Below, one piece after another: positions 38,775 to 48,075 of a stretch of DNA of 64,000 bases. A program made the translations under genes and the position numbers. This stretch comes from Psychrobacillus sp. NEAU-3TGS. GTDB lineage: Bacteria > Bacillota > Bacilli > Bacillales_A > Planococcaceae. The DNA lies in the NCBI RefSeq assembly GCF_029955155.1, contig NZ_JAPNOZ010000011.1, forward strand, positions 1 through 64,000, in the 5' to 3' direction. Position 1 is the stretch's first letter, and every line of letters starts with the position of its first letter. The notes under the pieces were generated by a model that worked only from the letters and a program-made list of their open reading frames with translations, had not been told where the DNA came from and made no database searches.

Positions 38775-40085
38775 TCATTTACCATGAACTGGAACTGACC
38801 TAAAACCACTAGCGACCGAATCCTTCCGTCGATATACACTTAACACGACACCGATTAAAAAGGAATTAAAGATAGTAGGCATTAAACCGTAACTAATAAA
38901 TGGCAGTGACATAGAAATCAACGGGAGAAACCCAAGCATCATTGCAATATTCGTAACAAGCTGAACGCTATAAAGGGCTACTACCCCAATAAGTAATAGC
39001 TTCCCATATGAATGCTGCACTTTACGAGCAATTACAATAATTCTTGCGATGAATAAAGATAGTATAAAAACGAGCGCAATCGCAAAAATCCAGCCAAAGT
39101 ATGAAGTAAGATTTACAAAAACAAAGTCAGCATGAAATTCCGGTATGAACTCTGTTTTTGTAGCATTTCCAAACCAGCCTGCTCCTGCCAGTAGCTCTTT
39201 TAGTAGCAATATCATATAACCTGCGCTATCTTCATACTGTACAGGATTTAAAAATGCAAGCAATCTAATTTTCTGATAAGGTAAACTAGCTTGCCAGAAA
39301 ATGATACTAATAATAAAAAATGAACTAATAATTAATCCTATTACTGATAAAATTGTCATTCGACTAAATTGACTCCAACAAAACATGACGAAAACCATGA
39401 CACCGTAAATATAAGCTGTTGAAATACTTGGCAGCGAAAAAATAAAGTAACAAGGAATAAAAAACAAAATACCCAGTTGCCAAATTTTTAGTCTCTTATC
39501 ATTGAAAAAAGATGCCCATGCAAAAAACAAAAAGGGAACAGCCATCAAGCTTTCAATTGTTAAAGGTCCGATTTCTATAACAGAAGTACCACTAATTATT
39601 CCTGTTGAGAAAAATCTTATTATGAAAAGAATGATTATTCCAATTCCGTAAAACAGCCAACCTTTCTTCTCTAACTTTCCAAAATCAAACATCATCATAC
39701 CAAATGCTATAATACCACCTAAGATAACAAATAAGATTTTATGTTTAGAACAATAGCCCATACTCATCGCTTCATCACTAAAAAAATTGCCGAGAGAAAG
39801 CATCGGTAAAAAACTTAAACCTAACGTGATAACTAGCAATATTATTGTAAACCAATCTACTTTTGGTCGATGTAGCTTGTTAAGCCTTTGCCCAAGCGTT
39901 ATAGGGTTTCCCATTTGCTTAACTGCTTTTTCTTCTGCATCCTCTTCATTTAGACCCTTATTAATCCATTCGCTTTTCATTGCTGTAATATGATAATTCA
40001 GTTCAGCCGATACAAATTCCTTAGCCTCCTTTGAACGGATTTGGTTTTGCACTTCCATTAAATAGGATTGCTTGTTGTTTTTCAT
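38775..40085 (-). CDS. FtsW/RodA/SpoVE-family protein with cytosolic permease-prefix domain
   Basis: A 436-aa protein. The first 75 residues form a soluble helical prefix (AKEFVSAELNYHITAMK, EEDAEEKAVKQMGNPITLGQRL), similar to the prefix seen on some permeases next to PadR regulators. About ten membrane helices with SEDS-family features follow: AGAGWFGNATK before a loop and LPLISMSLPFISYGLMPTIF near the end. SEDS proteins polymerise glycan strands or flip lipid II. It sits in an operon with an ECF sigma factor and a PadR-like regulator, suggesting stress-induced wall synthesis. Confidence 0.82.
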   Translation of the reverse strand: MKNNKQSYLMEVQNQIRSKEAKEFVSAELNYHITAMKSEWINKGLNEEDAEEKAVKQMGNPITLGQRLNKLHRPKVDWFTIILLVITLGLSFLPMLSLGNFFSDEAMSMGYCSKHKILFVILGGIIAFGMMMFDFGKLEKKGWLFYGIGIIILFIIRFFSTGIISGTSVIEIGPLTIESLMAVPFLFFAWASFFNDKRLKIWQLGILFFIPCYFIFSLPSISTAYIYGVMVFVMFCWSQFSRMTILSVIGLIISSFFIISIIFWQASLPYQKIRLLAFLNPVQYEDSAGYMILLLKELLAGAGWFGNATKTEFIPEFHADFVFVNLTSYFGWIFAIALVFILSLFIARIIVIARKVQHSYGKLLLIGVVALYSVQLVTNIAMMLGFLPLISMSLPFISYGLMPTIFNSFLIGVVLSVYRRKDSVASGFRSVPVHGK

Positions 40086-40092
40086 TTGTATC

Positions 40093-40497
40093 TCACCTCT
40101 CTACTAATTCTTTAAATGCAAATGGTTTAGGTATTGATTGTTTTTCCGATTTTCGTAACAGTTTTGTTCCTTTATTATTTAGTCGGTAATGTTTTATATT
40201 TGAATCGTTCCAGCGTGTATTCAAATAGCCTTCTTGCTCGAGCTGATGCAGGAATGTATATAATATGCCTTCATTTTCTTCAAATTTTCGGATGCCCCGC
40301 CCTCTTAATAATTTCACTAATTCGTAACCTGTTTTTTCTTGAACAAGCAGCTGCATCACTGCTATAAAAATCGTATCCTCATTTTCTTCTTTCATTATTT
40401 TTTCTTGAATTGCCTTACGATGCTGTTCATCAAAAGTTAGTTCCGAAAATGTCGTTTGATCCATCGATTTTTTCAACTTTTTTAAACGTTCTTCCAT
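40093..40497 (-). CDS. PadR-like transcriptional regulator
   Basis: A 134-aa protein with an N-terminal helical arm and a winged helix (TGYELVKLLRGRGIRKFEENEGILYTFLHQLEQEGYLNTRW) of PadR type. Its start overlaps the sigma factor stop. In related operons this type accompanies the FtsW-like gene downstream. Whether it binds DNA or modulates the sigma factor is not known. Confidence 0.8.
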   Translation of the reverse strand: MEERLKKLKKSMDQTTFSELTFDEQHRKAIQEKIMKEENEDTIFIAVMQLLVQEKTGYELVKLLRGRGIRKFEENEGILYTFLHQLEQEGYLNTRWNDSNIKHYRLNNKGTKLLRKSEKQSIPKPFAFKELVER

Positions 40498-41030
40498 TAT
40501 TGTTCCCCCAATCGCTCTTCCAGAAGTTGCTTGGCACGTCTGAGTCTCGTTTTAACTGTATTCGCACTTACTTCCGTTAGTATGGCAATTTCCTTCACAA
40601 GTCGTTCCTCATAGTAAAAGAGATAGATTACTTCCCGGTATTTAATAGGCAATGTCATTAGTGCAGCGATTAATTGATCATCCGTTTCTTTTTGTATAAT
40701 TACTTCTTCCACGATTTCTTTTTTCGTTGGACTATTCTCCGTATGCTCTGCAATGAATACATGTTTGTTGTACCAGCTCTTTAAGAAATCTTTGCAATGA
40801 TTGATAGCAATTCGCCACAACCAAGTTTTCAGTTTAGATTTCCCTTTAAATGTATGTATAGATTGATAAAATTTCACAAATATATCTTGGGTTAAATCCT
40901 CTGCGACTTCTTTGTTATTCACATATGAATAGACAAGCCTTAATATATCTTGACCATATTTGTTCATCATTTCATACATTAGTTCTTTCCGATTTTCTAG
41001 TTCAACTGCTTTTTCGAATACTTCTTCCAC
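40497..41030 (-). CDS. ECF RNA polymerase sigma factor
   Basis: A 177-aa sigma-70 family factor with region 2 (LVYSYVNNKEVAEDLTQDIFVKFYQSIHTFKGKSKLKTWLWRIAINHCKDFLK) and region 4 (LPIKYREVIYLFYYEERLVKEIAILTEVSANTVKTRLRRAK). No anti-sigma gene with a zinc motif follows; instead the PadR-like gene overlaps its stop codon. It probably directs its own operon and envelope-stress genes. Confidence 0.92.
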   Translation of the reverse strand: MEEVFEKAVELENRKELMYEMMNKYGQDILRLVYSYVNNKEVAEDLTQDIFVKFYQSIHTFKGKSKLKTWLWRIAINHCKDFLKSWYNKHVFIAEHTENSPTKKEIVEEVIIQKETDDQLIAALMTLPIKYREVIYLFYYEERLVKEIAILTEVSANTVKTRLRRAKQLLEERLGEQ

Positions 41031-41122
41031 AGTACCCCTCCTCTCAATTCATTAGACGATGTGCCTATCTGGAAGGTTTGTTTAATTACAATAAATTTCT
41101 AATACAAGCATTGCCATCATAA

Positions 41123-41177
41123 AATCCCCTTTAAGTAACTGCGTATCATTGCATACACTGACTACTTAAAGGGGATT
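41123..41177 (-). terminator. terminator of DinB gene
   Basis: AATCCCCTTTAAGTA (41123-41137) and its exact complement (41163-41177) around a 25-nt loop. Confidence 0.85.
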
Positions 41178-41204
41178 AAATTTTACAAACTATACTAGCA
41201 ATAT

Positions 41205-41675
41205 TTAATTAGAAATAGTTTTGTATATTCTTTTAATCGTTTCCATATGCATTGCTTCATGGTAAAAACTGAACAATAGAGTTTCACCAAGGGTATAGAA
41301 AGAGATACCCATCCGATTTGTAAATGGAGTTGGCAGTTTATCGGAAAAGCGTTCTGGAACGAATCTTTTTATTCTTTCAGTTTGTTCAGCTAGTATAGAA
41401 GAGATCTCCGTGAGTGTTGGAGGAGTTTCTTTCCAATCAGCTGGTTTTGTTCCTGGACCAAAAAATTTCTCATACTCTACTGGGAGACTCGTTTTTTCAC
41501 CTAAAACACTATATACCAGTCTTTCTTGCACAAATGCAATATGTCCAAAATTCCAACGAATATTATTATTAAAGCCTTCAGGAACAATATCTGTTATCTC
41601 TTCTGGTATTGTATTTATAGATTTTATCGTTATACTTCGTACCGTTTCCATATGATGCAAAATAGTTTGTTCCAT
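41205..41675 (-). CDS. DinB family protein
   Basis: A 156-aa four-helix bundle. FNNNIRWNFGHIAFVQERLVYSV places the first metal His in NFGHI, and FYHEAMHMETIKRI supplies the C-terminal His pair, matching DinB/YfiT-like metal-dependent hydrolases or thiol transferases (some use bacillithiol). Substrate unknown. Single gene with its own terminator. Confidence 0.88.
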   Translation of the reverse strand: MEQTILHHMETVRSITIKSINTIPEEITDIVPEGFNNNIRWNFGHIAFVQERLVYSVLGEKTSLPVEYEKFFGPGTKPADWKETPPTLTEISSILAEQTERIKRFVPERFSDKLPTPFTNRMGISFYTLGETLLFSFYHEAMHMETIKRIYKTISN

Positions 41676-41822
41676 TTATAAAATCCCCCTCTAATTTCTG
41701 CTTCTAACTCTAATTTCCACATATATATGTAAAAATCCTTCCGCCTTACAAATTATGCGTATTATATTATTGATAGTACACACATATTTTATGACTCCAC
41801 CATTTAATTGTTTCTATTGAAT

Positions 41823-41862
41823 AAAAAATCGATCAACCCGATTAGAAGAAGATCGATTTTTT
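41823..41862. terminator. bidirectional hairpin in a gene-free gap
   Basis: AAAAAATCGATC / GATCGATTTTTT with a 16-nt loop. It lies in a 340-bp gap (41676-42014) without other features. Confidence 0.75.
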
Positions 41863-42014
41863 AGAAGAGGAGTTATGGGACATCATCTATCGTTTTAAAC
41901 TTTCTTACTAACCACCATTCTTAAAGTCCTCAGGTACAGCGGACAAAATATACCGTATGACTAAAGTGATTTTGTTAAAGCTTGACATTCTCTCTTAATC
42001 TACATCATATTTGT

Positions 42015-42134
42015 TTAGTAGCTCATAAAACTTGCCCCCACAATAATTAGTAGGATAAACAGCACTACAATCAACGCGAAGTTCGATCCGCGATTACCGT
42101 ATCCGCCACCTTCACTTCCACAATATCCAGACAT
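42015..42134 (-). CDS. YjcZ family sporulation peptide (39 aa)
   Basis: MSGYCGSEGGGYGNRG followed by a hydrophobic helix (FALIVVLFILLIIVGASF) and a short MSY end. The Gly/Tyr/Cys-rich head plus one helix is the hallmark of the YjcZ/SscA-type small spore proteins. AGGAGGGGG precedes the ATG. These peptides are made late in sporulation and affect coat or germination. Confidence 0.85.
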   Translation of the reverse strand: MSGYCGSEGGGYGNRGSNFALIVVLFILLIIVGASFMSY

Positions 42135-42543
42135 CTTATTCCCCCTCCTTTCCTCTTGCTATATATAGATTATGCAGAGAATTTAAAATGCATAAGGTAA
42201 TTTATCTTGGTAAATCCTTCTTCAAGGTTTCTTTCAAAAAAAAGCCTCACTCAACTTAATGAGCAGAGCACTTGAGGGCTATCCCCAAAGACTGCTGTGG
42301 GAGGTTCAATTAAAAAAGTCACCACAGCAATTGACACTGTAATGACCTAATGCGGAATAACGCTTTTTTTGTTATCTCCAATACCATTGTCCAAGCGTTA
42401 AAACCTCAAAGTCAACGCCAAATGTTACGCCTGCTGGCACTACTTGCTCTTTAGCCACATTTTGGACTATGATTATAAACAAAAATAAAAACTATGTTAG
42501 AGGGGGAGCATTGATAGAGAAATGAGGTCTTCAATAGTCAATC
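42135..42543. other. gene-free stretch with a possible relic
   Basis: No complete gene. A 28-codon minus-strand frame (42372-42458, ending FEVLTLGQWYWR) looks coding-like but has no start region or family. GGAGGG upstream of the STAS gene is the only other sign. Confidence 0.35.
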
Positions 42544-43443
42544 TTATTTTCCAATAAAGAATTCATTTAAAGCTTGTTGTAAAGTACCAAAAGTTTTTGT
42601 CTCTTTATTAAATTTGATACCTAAATTAATCATTTGTCTGACAACGTCAGGGCGCAAGCCTGTAATAATTGTGCGACATCCCATCATCGAAGTACCGTAT
42701 ATAGTTTTCATTAGGTGTTCTATTACTTTGTTTTCCATTTCAGCTATACCCGATAAATCAATTATTAAAGTTTCAATTTGAAGTCTATTAATCTCTGTCA
42801 GAACCTTTTCCTCTAAAACAGTTGTTCTAAAGGAGTCTATTGTTCCAATTAAGGGCAATATACATATAGTTGGAGTTATAGGGATAATTGGAACTGACAA
42901 CTTTTCAACCACTTCTCTTTGAGCGAGAATTAAAGAATCCTTAAATGTAGAATAGCTTATAAAGAATGAATTTAAAAAGTCATCAACATTATTATTGAGT
43001 TGTTTTTCTAATAAGAATATCGCATCTAAATTAAACTTTTGCGTTTGATTGTTAAATTTCTGCAAGAAGCTCCATAGGGTCCTGCGAATTGCTTGTACCC
43101 ATTCCAGTTTAAAAGATAAAGTTAAAGAATGTGTTGCCCAGGCTATTCCTTCTTGTTTAGCAAATAAACGAAGTTCTGTCTGTTTTTCTCCATCGATGAT
43201 GAAATTAATGAGTTTGTGTGCATTATTAATGAGGTCAATTTCTCCAATCTTTAGGATATCATCTATTTTGTCTCTTACATTCACAGCTTGATTTAATAAA
43301 TGATTTTCAAAGTCTTGTTTATGGCTCTTAAAATAATTTTTAAAATCCTCATCTATAAATATTTTTTCCAAAATATTTTCCCCTAGAATTATTAATAACT
43401 TTAACAATTCTTTATTACCATTAATAAATCCTTCTTTAAACAT
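42544..43443 (-). CDS. RsbR-like protein with C-terminal STAS domain
   Basis: A 299-aa soluble protein. The N-terminal 165 residues form a helical, globin-like or RsbT-type sensor region (QAIRRTLWSFLQKFNNQTQ). A STAS domain follows (about 185-295: VPIIPITPTICILPLIGTIDSFRT, LIIDLSGIAEMENKVIEHLMK). It resembles the stressosome coantagonists RsbRA-RD or their paralogues. The conserved phosphorylatable residue in VIDLSG-type motifs is present as Ser. No rsbS or rsbT neighbour. Confidence 0.83.
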   Translation of the reverse strand: MFKEGFINGNKELLKLLIILGENILEKIFIDEDFKNYFKSHKQDFENHLLNQAVNVRDKIDDILKIGEIDLINNAHKLINFIIDGEKQTELRLFAKQEGIAWATHSLTLSFKLEWVQAIRRTLWSFLQKFNNQTQKFNLDAIFLLEKQLNNNVDDFLNSFFISYSTFKDSLILAQREVVEKLSVPIIPITPTICILPLIGTIDSFRTTVLEEKVLTEINRLQIETLIIDLSGIAEMENKVIEHLMKTIYGTSMMGCRTIITGLRPDVVRQMINLGIKFNKETKTFGTLQQALNEFFIGK

Positions 43444-43603
43444 ATTTTATTGATAATGGCTCCTATTATGTCCTATATGGGACAGCAATAAAATTACTTT
43501 AAGAAAATTAGTTAATCCGTTTAGAGTATTAATAGAGTACTGAATAGAATGAATGTATAATCTGCAGATTATAAATCTCTCAATGTGAGGAGGTGTATTT
43601 TAA

Positions 43604-43945
43604 ATGCCTTTAACAACTGGACCAATTGAAAATCAAGGAAATCAACCGGCTAACGCAACTAATGCTCGAGTTAAAATTCTTAATCGTACAGGAGGACCAC
43701 TTACTGGTGTAGTAAGAGTTTTCAGACTTAATGGGACAAGACAACAAGTTGCATCAGCTAACTTTAGCGCAGCTGCTAATGCTTCTACTTTTGTAACCCT
43801 TTCTGTTGGTGGAGCAGCTCAATATGAAGTTGAAATCGTTCCTAATCAAACCGGCGGATTGTATTCAGTCTACGGAAGAACAGCTTCAGGTGTAATTATT
43901 ACTGCTCAACGAGTTTTACACTCAGAATTAGTACAAATTCTCTAG
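43604..43945 (+). CDS. unknown small beta-rich protein, spore-surface-like
   Basis: A 113-aa protein without signal peptide. It begins MPLTTGPIENQGNQPANATNARVKILN and is Thr/Ala/Gly/Val-rich with few charges. Short beta-type segments (GVVRVFRLNGTRQQV, FVTLSVGGAAQYEVEIVP) recall the beta-sandwich proteins attached to spore or exosporium surfaces in Bacilli. GGAGG ten bases before the ATG. Role is inference from composition and resemblance; no named domain was recognised. Confidence 0.65.
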   Translation: MPLTTGPIENQGNQPANATNARVKILNRTGGPLTGVVRVFRLNGTRQQVASANFSAAANASTFVTLSVGGAAQYEVEIVPNQTGGLYSVYGRTASGVIITAQRVLHSELVQIL

Positions 43946-43985
43946 TTATTAAAAAAGAATCTACAAGTTAATATCTGTTGTACGT

Positions 43986-44035
43986 GGCAGCCCCTCTGTC
44001 AATTAAATTAATGATCGATGGGGCTGCCCTTTTTT
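43986..44035 (+). terminator. terminator of 43604 gene
   Basis: GGCAGCCCC / GGGGCTGCC arms (43986-43994, 44020-44028) followed by a T6 run. Confidence 0.88.
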
Positions 44036-44099
44036 GTTATGACAAACAAGCTATCACTAACGAAAGAGCTATTAACATAGGTGTTAGGAAATGAATAAA

Positions 44100-44126
44100 A
44101 AAAGCACTGCGAACTGCAGTGCTTTT
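44100..44126 (-). terminator. terminator of ABC operon
   Basis: AAAAGCACTGC / GCAGTGCTTTT, 5-nt loop, 20 bp after the last gene of the operon. Confidence 0.9.
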
Positions 44127-44146
44127 CCAGTTAATAGTTTATATAC

Positions 44147-45088
44147 TTATGCTGTGACGTCACGTTTTGTAAATGTCCAATAGCTGATTGCTAAGAAGAA
44201 AATAAAGTAACCAACTAATACAGCCACTGAAAATGGTGTCGACATTCCTTCAATAAAGGAACCCCCTGTCTCCATTTGAGTGAACGTATGAGAGAATAAT
44301 ATATATTTCACGATTTCGTAATTTCGTAATAAAAAGGCAAACTGGCTACCTGTGAACATAAGGAAAATCGCGATTCCAATTGCCAATGAACTAGAACGGA
44401 AAACGGTACCGATTGCAAAGGCAAAGCTTCCAATAATGATAACGTCACCTAATGCCAATACATTTAACCAAATCGATTTTAGCCAATATGATACTTCTGT
44501 CACTTGCCCATTCACAACTTCTAATAATCCACCACCTGAAGCCTCATAAAAAATAATACCCATCAAGAGTGAAACAACGTAAGAGACCAAAGTTAAGAAC
44601 AAAGCAAAAGCCACGACTGTCAAAAATTTCGACGTTAGAATTTTCCATCTCCGCACAGGACGTGCCAGCAACATTTTAATAGTTCCTTGTGAAAACTCGG
44701 AAGCGACAATACCTGCAGCTACAATTACGGACAACAATGTAATTATAGATGACATGCCATATGAATCCATTATGAACCCTTCCAAACTATTACTTGCTAG
44801 AGGTGCGATACCTTCATCTAGACGATATTGAAGTAACATTTGCTGTTCTTTCAAACTCTTTTTCGTTTCTTCATCTATACCCGGTGTCGCCAACTGTTGC
44901 TCAACAATTGTAAGTTCTTCTGAAACTGTATGCTCCCAAGCAGGAGTTTCCGTATTACGATCTATCCATTTCGTTATAGCAACCATTCCAATAATCATCG
45001 CAATTAATAATGCTACCATTACCCATGTTGCCTTTTTATGCCAAAGCTTCATCCATTCATTTCGTATTAGATTCAACAATTTGCCCAC
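44147..45088 (-). CDS. ABC-2 type transporter permease
   Basis: A 313-aa permease with an N-terminal helix (WVMVALLIAMIIGMVAITKW), a soluble loop of about 75 residues, and five more helices, including GIVASEFSQGTIKMLLARPVRRWKI, the ABC-2 intracellular EFSxGT motif. Its start overlaps the partner ATPase gene by about 30 bp. Probably exports a lipid, peptide or antibiotic, or acts in cell-wall stress response. Confidence 0.88.
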   Translation of the reverse strand: MGKLLNLIRNEWMKLWHKKATWVMVALLIAMIIGMVAITKWIDRNTETPAWEHTVSEELTIVEQQLATPGIDEETKKSLKEQQMLLQYRLDEGIAPLASNSLEGFIMDSYGMSSIITLLSVIVAAGIVASEFSQGTIKMLLARPVRRWKILTSKFLTVVAFALFLTLVSYVVSLLMGIIFYEASGGGLLEVVNGQVTEVSYWLKSIWLNVLALGDVIIIGSFAFAIGTVFRSSSLAIGIAIFLMFTGSQFAFLLRNYEIVKYILFSHTFTQMETGGSFIEGMSTPFSVAVLVGYFIFFLAISYWTFTKRDVTA

Positions 45089-45979
45089 CTCCTGTCATTT
45101 CTAAGAACTGCTCTTCCAGAGTTTTACGATGATGTGAAACCGCATAAATTAATATATTTTGTTGCACTAATTGTTCAACAACTGTTGGAACATCAGCCTG
45201 TTCTACACTAATTAATAAACCGTTTTGGTAGTCTTCTACACTTATTCCATTTTCAATTAGTATGTGACGAGCCTTATCCACCGGCTGTGCCTCGATATAA
45301 TATTGTGACTCTTCTATAGCGTCTACTTCTCGAATCGTTACAAGTTTACCGTTTTGAATGACTGCAATCCGATCACACATTAACTCAATTTCGGACAATA
45401 GATGACTCGACACTAATACGGAAACACCATCTTCTTCTGCAATTTTCCGTAAATAGGTACGAAATTCTCGAATGCCCGCAGGATCTAGACCGTTCGTCGG
45501 TTCATCTAAAATAAGAAACTTTGGTTTATTTAACAATGCCTGAGCTAAACCTAAGCGTTGACGCATACCAAGCGAATAGGTGGATACCTTTTCATGAATG
45601 CGTTTTTCCATTCCTACTTGTCGAATGACCTCGTCAATCCTTTCCTTCGTCACATTTTTATGCATGCGAGCGAAATGAACCAAGTTTTTATATCCCGACA
45701 TAAACTTATACATTTCAGGATTTTCCACGATTGCCCCCATTTACTAATACCTTCTTCAAAATTGGACTTCAGGGAAAGACCGTCAATCATCACATCCCCA
45801 GTAGTTGACTCCATGAGACCCGCCATCATACGGATCGTCGTAGTTTTACCAGCTCCATTTGGTCCTAAAAATCCTGTAATTTGTCCGGGATATAAGGTTA
45901 GATTCAATTGATCAATAATTTTTTTCTTTCCGATTGTTTTCGATAGATTTTTTAATTCAACGATAGGTTTCATTTCCAC
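45057..45979 (-). pseudogene. ABC transporter ATP-binding protein, one-base frameshift
   Basis: BcrA/NatA-like ATPase split in two frames. The first has Walker A GPNGAGKTTTIR. The second has the signature YSLGMRQRLGLAQALL, Walker B FLILDEPTNGLD, and the H-loop. They meet at TTT (45740-45742), where one more T on the plus strand restores ...EEGISKMGAIVENPEMYKF.... The restored length is about 306 residues, normal for this type. GTG 45979 or ATG 45973 is the start, after AAGGAAGGTGA. Works with the permease at 44147. Confidence 0.85.
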
Positions 45980-46679
45980 TTAAATCACCTTCCTTTATTA
46001 GTTTTGTCATCCATGTTATGGCATCCATACGGAACTGATCACGGATAGTTTCCACTTCCTCATATGCTAAAATTTTCCCTTGGTTTAATAGTATAATAGC
46101 GTCGAGTAATGGCTCTGCTTCCCTAATTTCATGTGTGGACATAAGAACCGTTTGCGTTTCAGTATCAGTAAATTGTATCATCCCTTTGATGATGTCCTCC
46201 CTAACGATTGGATCGAATCCCGAAAATGGTTCATCCAACAAATAGTAAGAGGCTTCCCTTCCTAATGTTGCCGCCATTTTGGCACGACCCCTGTTCCCTT
46301 TTGATAAGGTTTTTAGCTTCGCGTCCAAAGGTACATTTAAATATTGGGCAACAATACAGGCTTTCGAATAATTGAAGTCTTCAAACTGTGTTTCATAAAA
46401 ACGGAATAACTTCTCGACTGAATAGAACGGATAAAAGACATCTGCGTCCGGCATATAAGCTACCTTACTTGCGATGCTTCTCGTTGCCTTAAGTCCATTT
46501 ACCTGAATGGTTCCACTTGAGGGAGTTGTGAGACCAGCAATGATCTTTAAAAGCGTGGATTTTCCGCTTCCGTTTTCGCCTACTAATCCAATAATCTTTC
46601 CGGGTGGAATGATGAGATTTACTCCTTTTAACGCTTGCTTCTTTCCATAATTTTTCTCAACCTGTTCTAAGGCAATCAC
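45957..46679 (-). CDS. ABC transporter ATP-binding protein (YtrB-like)
   Basis: A 240-aa ATPase: Walker A GENGSGKSTLLK at about residue 36, signature LSKGNRGRAKMAATL (LSKGN variant), Walker B YYLLDEPFSGFD and H-loop STHE. The LSKGN variant and the gene order next to a GntR regulator match the Ytr group. GTG start overlaps the GntR stop codon. Partner of the permease at 47049. Confidence 0.9.
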   Translation of the reverse strand: MIALEQVEKNYGKKQALKGVNLIIPPGKIIGLVGENGSGKSTLLKIIAGLTTPSSGTIQVNGLKATRSIASKVAYMPDADVFYPFYSVEKLFRFYETQFEDFNYSKACIVAQYLNVPLDAKLKTLSKGNRGRAKMAATLGREASYYLLDEPFSGFDPIVREDIIKGMIQFTDTETQTVLMSTHEIREAEPLLDAIILLNQGKILAYEEVETIRDQFRMDAITWMTKLIKEGDLSGNETYR

Positions 46680-47047
46680 TGTTTCTCCCCTCGTTCCCTT
46701 GTTTGAATAAATTCAATCATCTCTTTTTTTGAAAAACCTAATGCTTCGATACTGTTTAGAAATGACTCCACAAGCCCTTCCTTTACTTCATCGCGTAATT
46801 GCTGTAAACGTGTTTCGTTATCCGTTACAAAAGTTCCTTGACCACGTTTTGTTTCTGAAATTCCCATCATCTCCAGCTCCTTATATACACGTTGCATTGT
46901 ATTTGCATTCACACCGACTTCCACTGCATATTCACGAACCGAAGGCAATTTCTCGCCTGGTTTCACATTTCCTCGAATAATTTCCCCAGTAATTCGGTCA
47001 ATTAGTTGTTGATAAATTGGTTTGTCCGGCAAAAAATCGATACTCAT
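46676..47047 (-). CDS. YtrA-like GntR repressor
   Basis: A 123-aa short GntR-family protein: FLPDKPIYQQLIDRITGEIIRGNVKPGEKLPSVREYAVEVGVNANTMQRVYKELE is the winged helix, followed by only a short helical tail, as in the YtrA subgroup. It probably represses the operon through the AGTGTA/TACACT dyad at 47865-47888. Unusually it is the second gene, following a permease, rather than the first. Confidence 0.92.
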   Translation of the reverse strand: MSIDFLPDKPIYQQLIDRITGEIIRGNVKPGEKLPSVREYAVEVGVNANTMQRVYKELEMMGISETKRGQGTFVTDNETRLQQLRDEVKEGLVESFLNSIEALGFSKKEMIEFIQTRERGEKQ

Positions 47048-47048
47048 C

Positions 47049-47843
47049 TTAAATCCTCACTTTCTTGTCGAACCATAGAGCCGACACCCAAAAAAGAATG
47101 ATCGCAAACGCAGTGATGAAAACAATTTCACTGACGTAAATTGTCGGTTCTACTAAAAACGTCAAATCTTCGTAGTTCTCATACTTTCTAAACTTCTGAA
47201 TAAAATCTGGGATCGGAATCTTAATGCCTCCAAAACGAGGAAACTTTTCAAATAATTTAACGGTGCTGTTCATACTCCAAATGATAGAACTAACGATAAA
47301 CAAGAAAACGGTAATAATAATAGAAAATCCTTTTACGTATGGACGCATCAAATGGTAAATGACCCAAAAGAAAAGCACGATAATTAAGTTCAATAGGATG
47401 GAGAAAAAGATACCAACTAATACATACACTTTCATTTCTAATAGCTGACCCATTGTCATAAACTTGGGATCGCCATATAGCGCTTGCAAGACGACTAACA
47501 ATAGCTCGATCAACAGTAATGACAATGATGTGAGGACAGTAGCAAATGCTAGTTTTGTGCCAATTAGCTTATAAATAGAGCTTTCCGTATGCAACCAGAT
47601 ATCTGGTCTTTTCATATCGAGTTGCAAACTTACAATGAAAAGAAGGATGGCAATCAGATGACTAAAAATAAGCCAAATCCCTGCTAATATTACCGCGGTC
47701 TTAAAAATAGGAACATCCTCTATCCATGTTTTCAACAGTAATGGAATTCCTACAATTCCTAATATATTCAATATGAATAATACGACAAGCCAAAACCTCA
47801 TCAGCATCCATTCTTTTTGAATAAGGCCTTTCAATTGTTTCAT
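47049..47843 (-). CDS. ABC transporter permease (YtrC/D-like)
   Basis: A 264-aa protein with about six membrane helices and a large extracytoplasmic loop before the last one (FEKFPRFGGIKIPIPDFIQKF). First gene of the five-gene operon. Pairs with the YtrB-like ATPase. GAAGAG precedes the start. Confidence 0.82.
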   Translation of the reverse strand: MKQLKGLIQKEWMLMRFWLVVLFILNILGIVGIPLLLKTWIEDVPIFKTAVILAGIWLIFSHLIAILLFIVSLQLDMKRPDIWLHTESSIYKLIGTKLAFATVLTSLSLLLIELLLVVLQALYGDPKFMTMGQLLEMKVYVLVGIFFSILLNLIIVLFFWVIYHLMRPYVKGFSIIITVFLFIVSSIIWSMNSTVKLFEKFPRFGGIKIPIPDFIQKFRKYENYEDLTFLVEPTIYVSEIVFITAFAIILFWVSALWFDKKVRI

Positions 47844-47864
47844 ATGCTCTTCTCCTTAAGTATT

Positions 47865-47888
47865 AGTGTATTAGTTACATAGTACACT
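47865..47888 (-). promoter_or_regulatory. YtrA-type operator
   Basis: AGTGTA (47865-47870), 12-bp spacer, TACACT (47883-47888), 22 bp before the permease start. From memory the B. subtilis YtrA operator uses these same half-sites with a 13-bp spacer, so this is the probable autoregulatory site. Confidence 0.75.
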
Positions 47889-47953
47889 ACAACTAAAAGT
47901 TTTGTAAAGTATTATTATCAATAATACTTTATATGGTGTTATTGGAAATTAAA

Positions 47954-47978
47954 AAAACGTCCCGATATAGGACGTTTT
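47954..47978 (-). terminator. terminator hairpin
   Basis: AAAACGTCC / GGACGTTTT with a 7-nt loop, 100 bp after the coiled-coil gene stop. Confidence 0.7.
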
Positions 47979-48075
47979 CAATGAAAATTTGCATGATGAG
48001 TTCGATTTTCACAACAAATAAAATTGTTTTACTGCATTTGGCTTTTAACTTTAACCAATTTGAACCACGACAATT

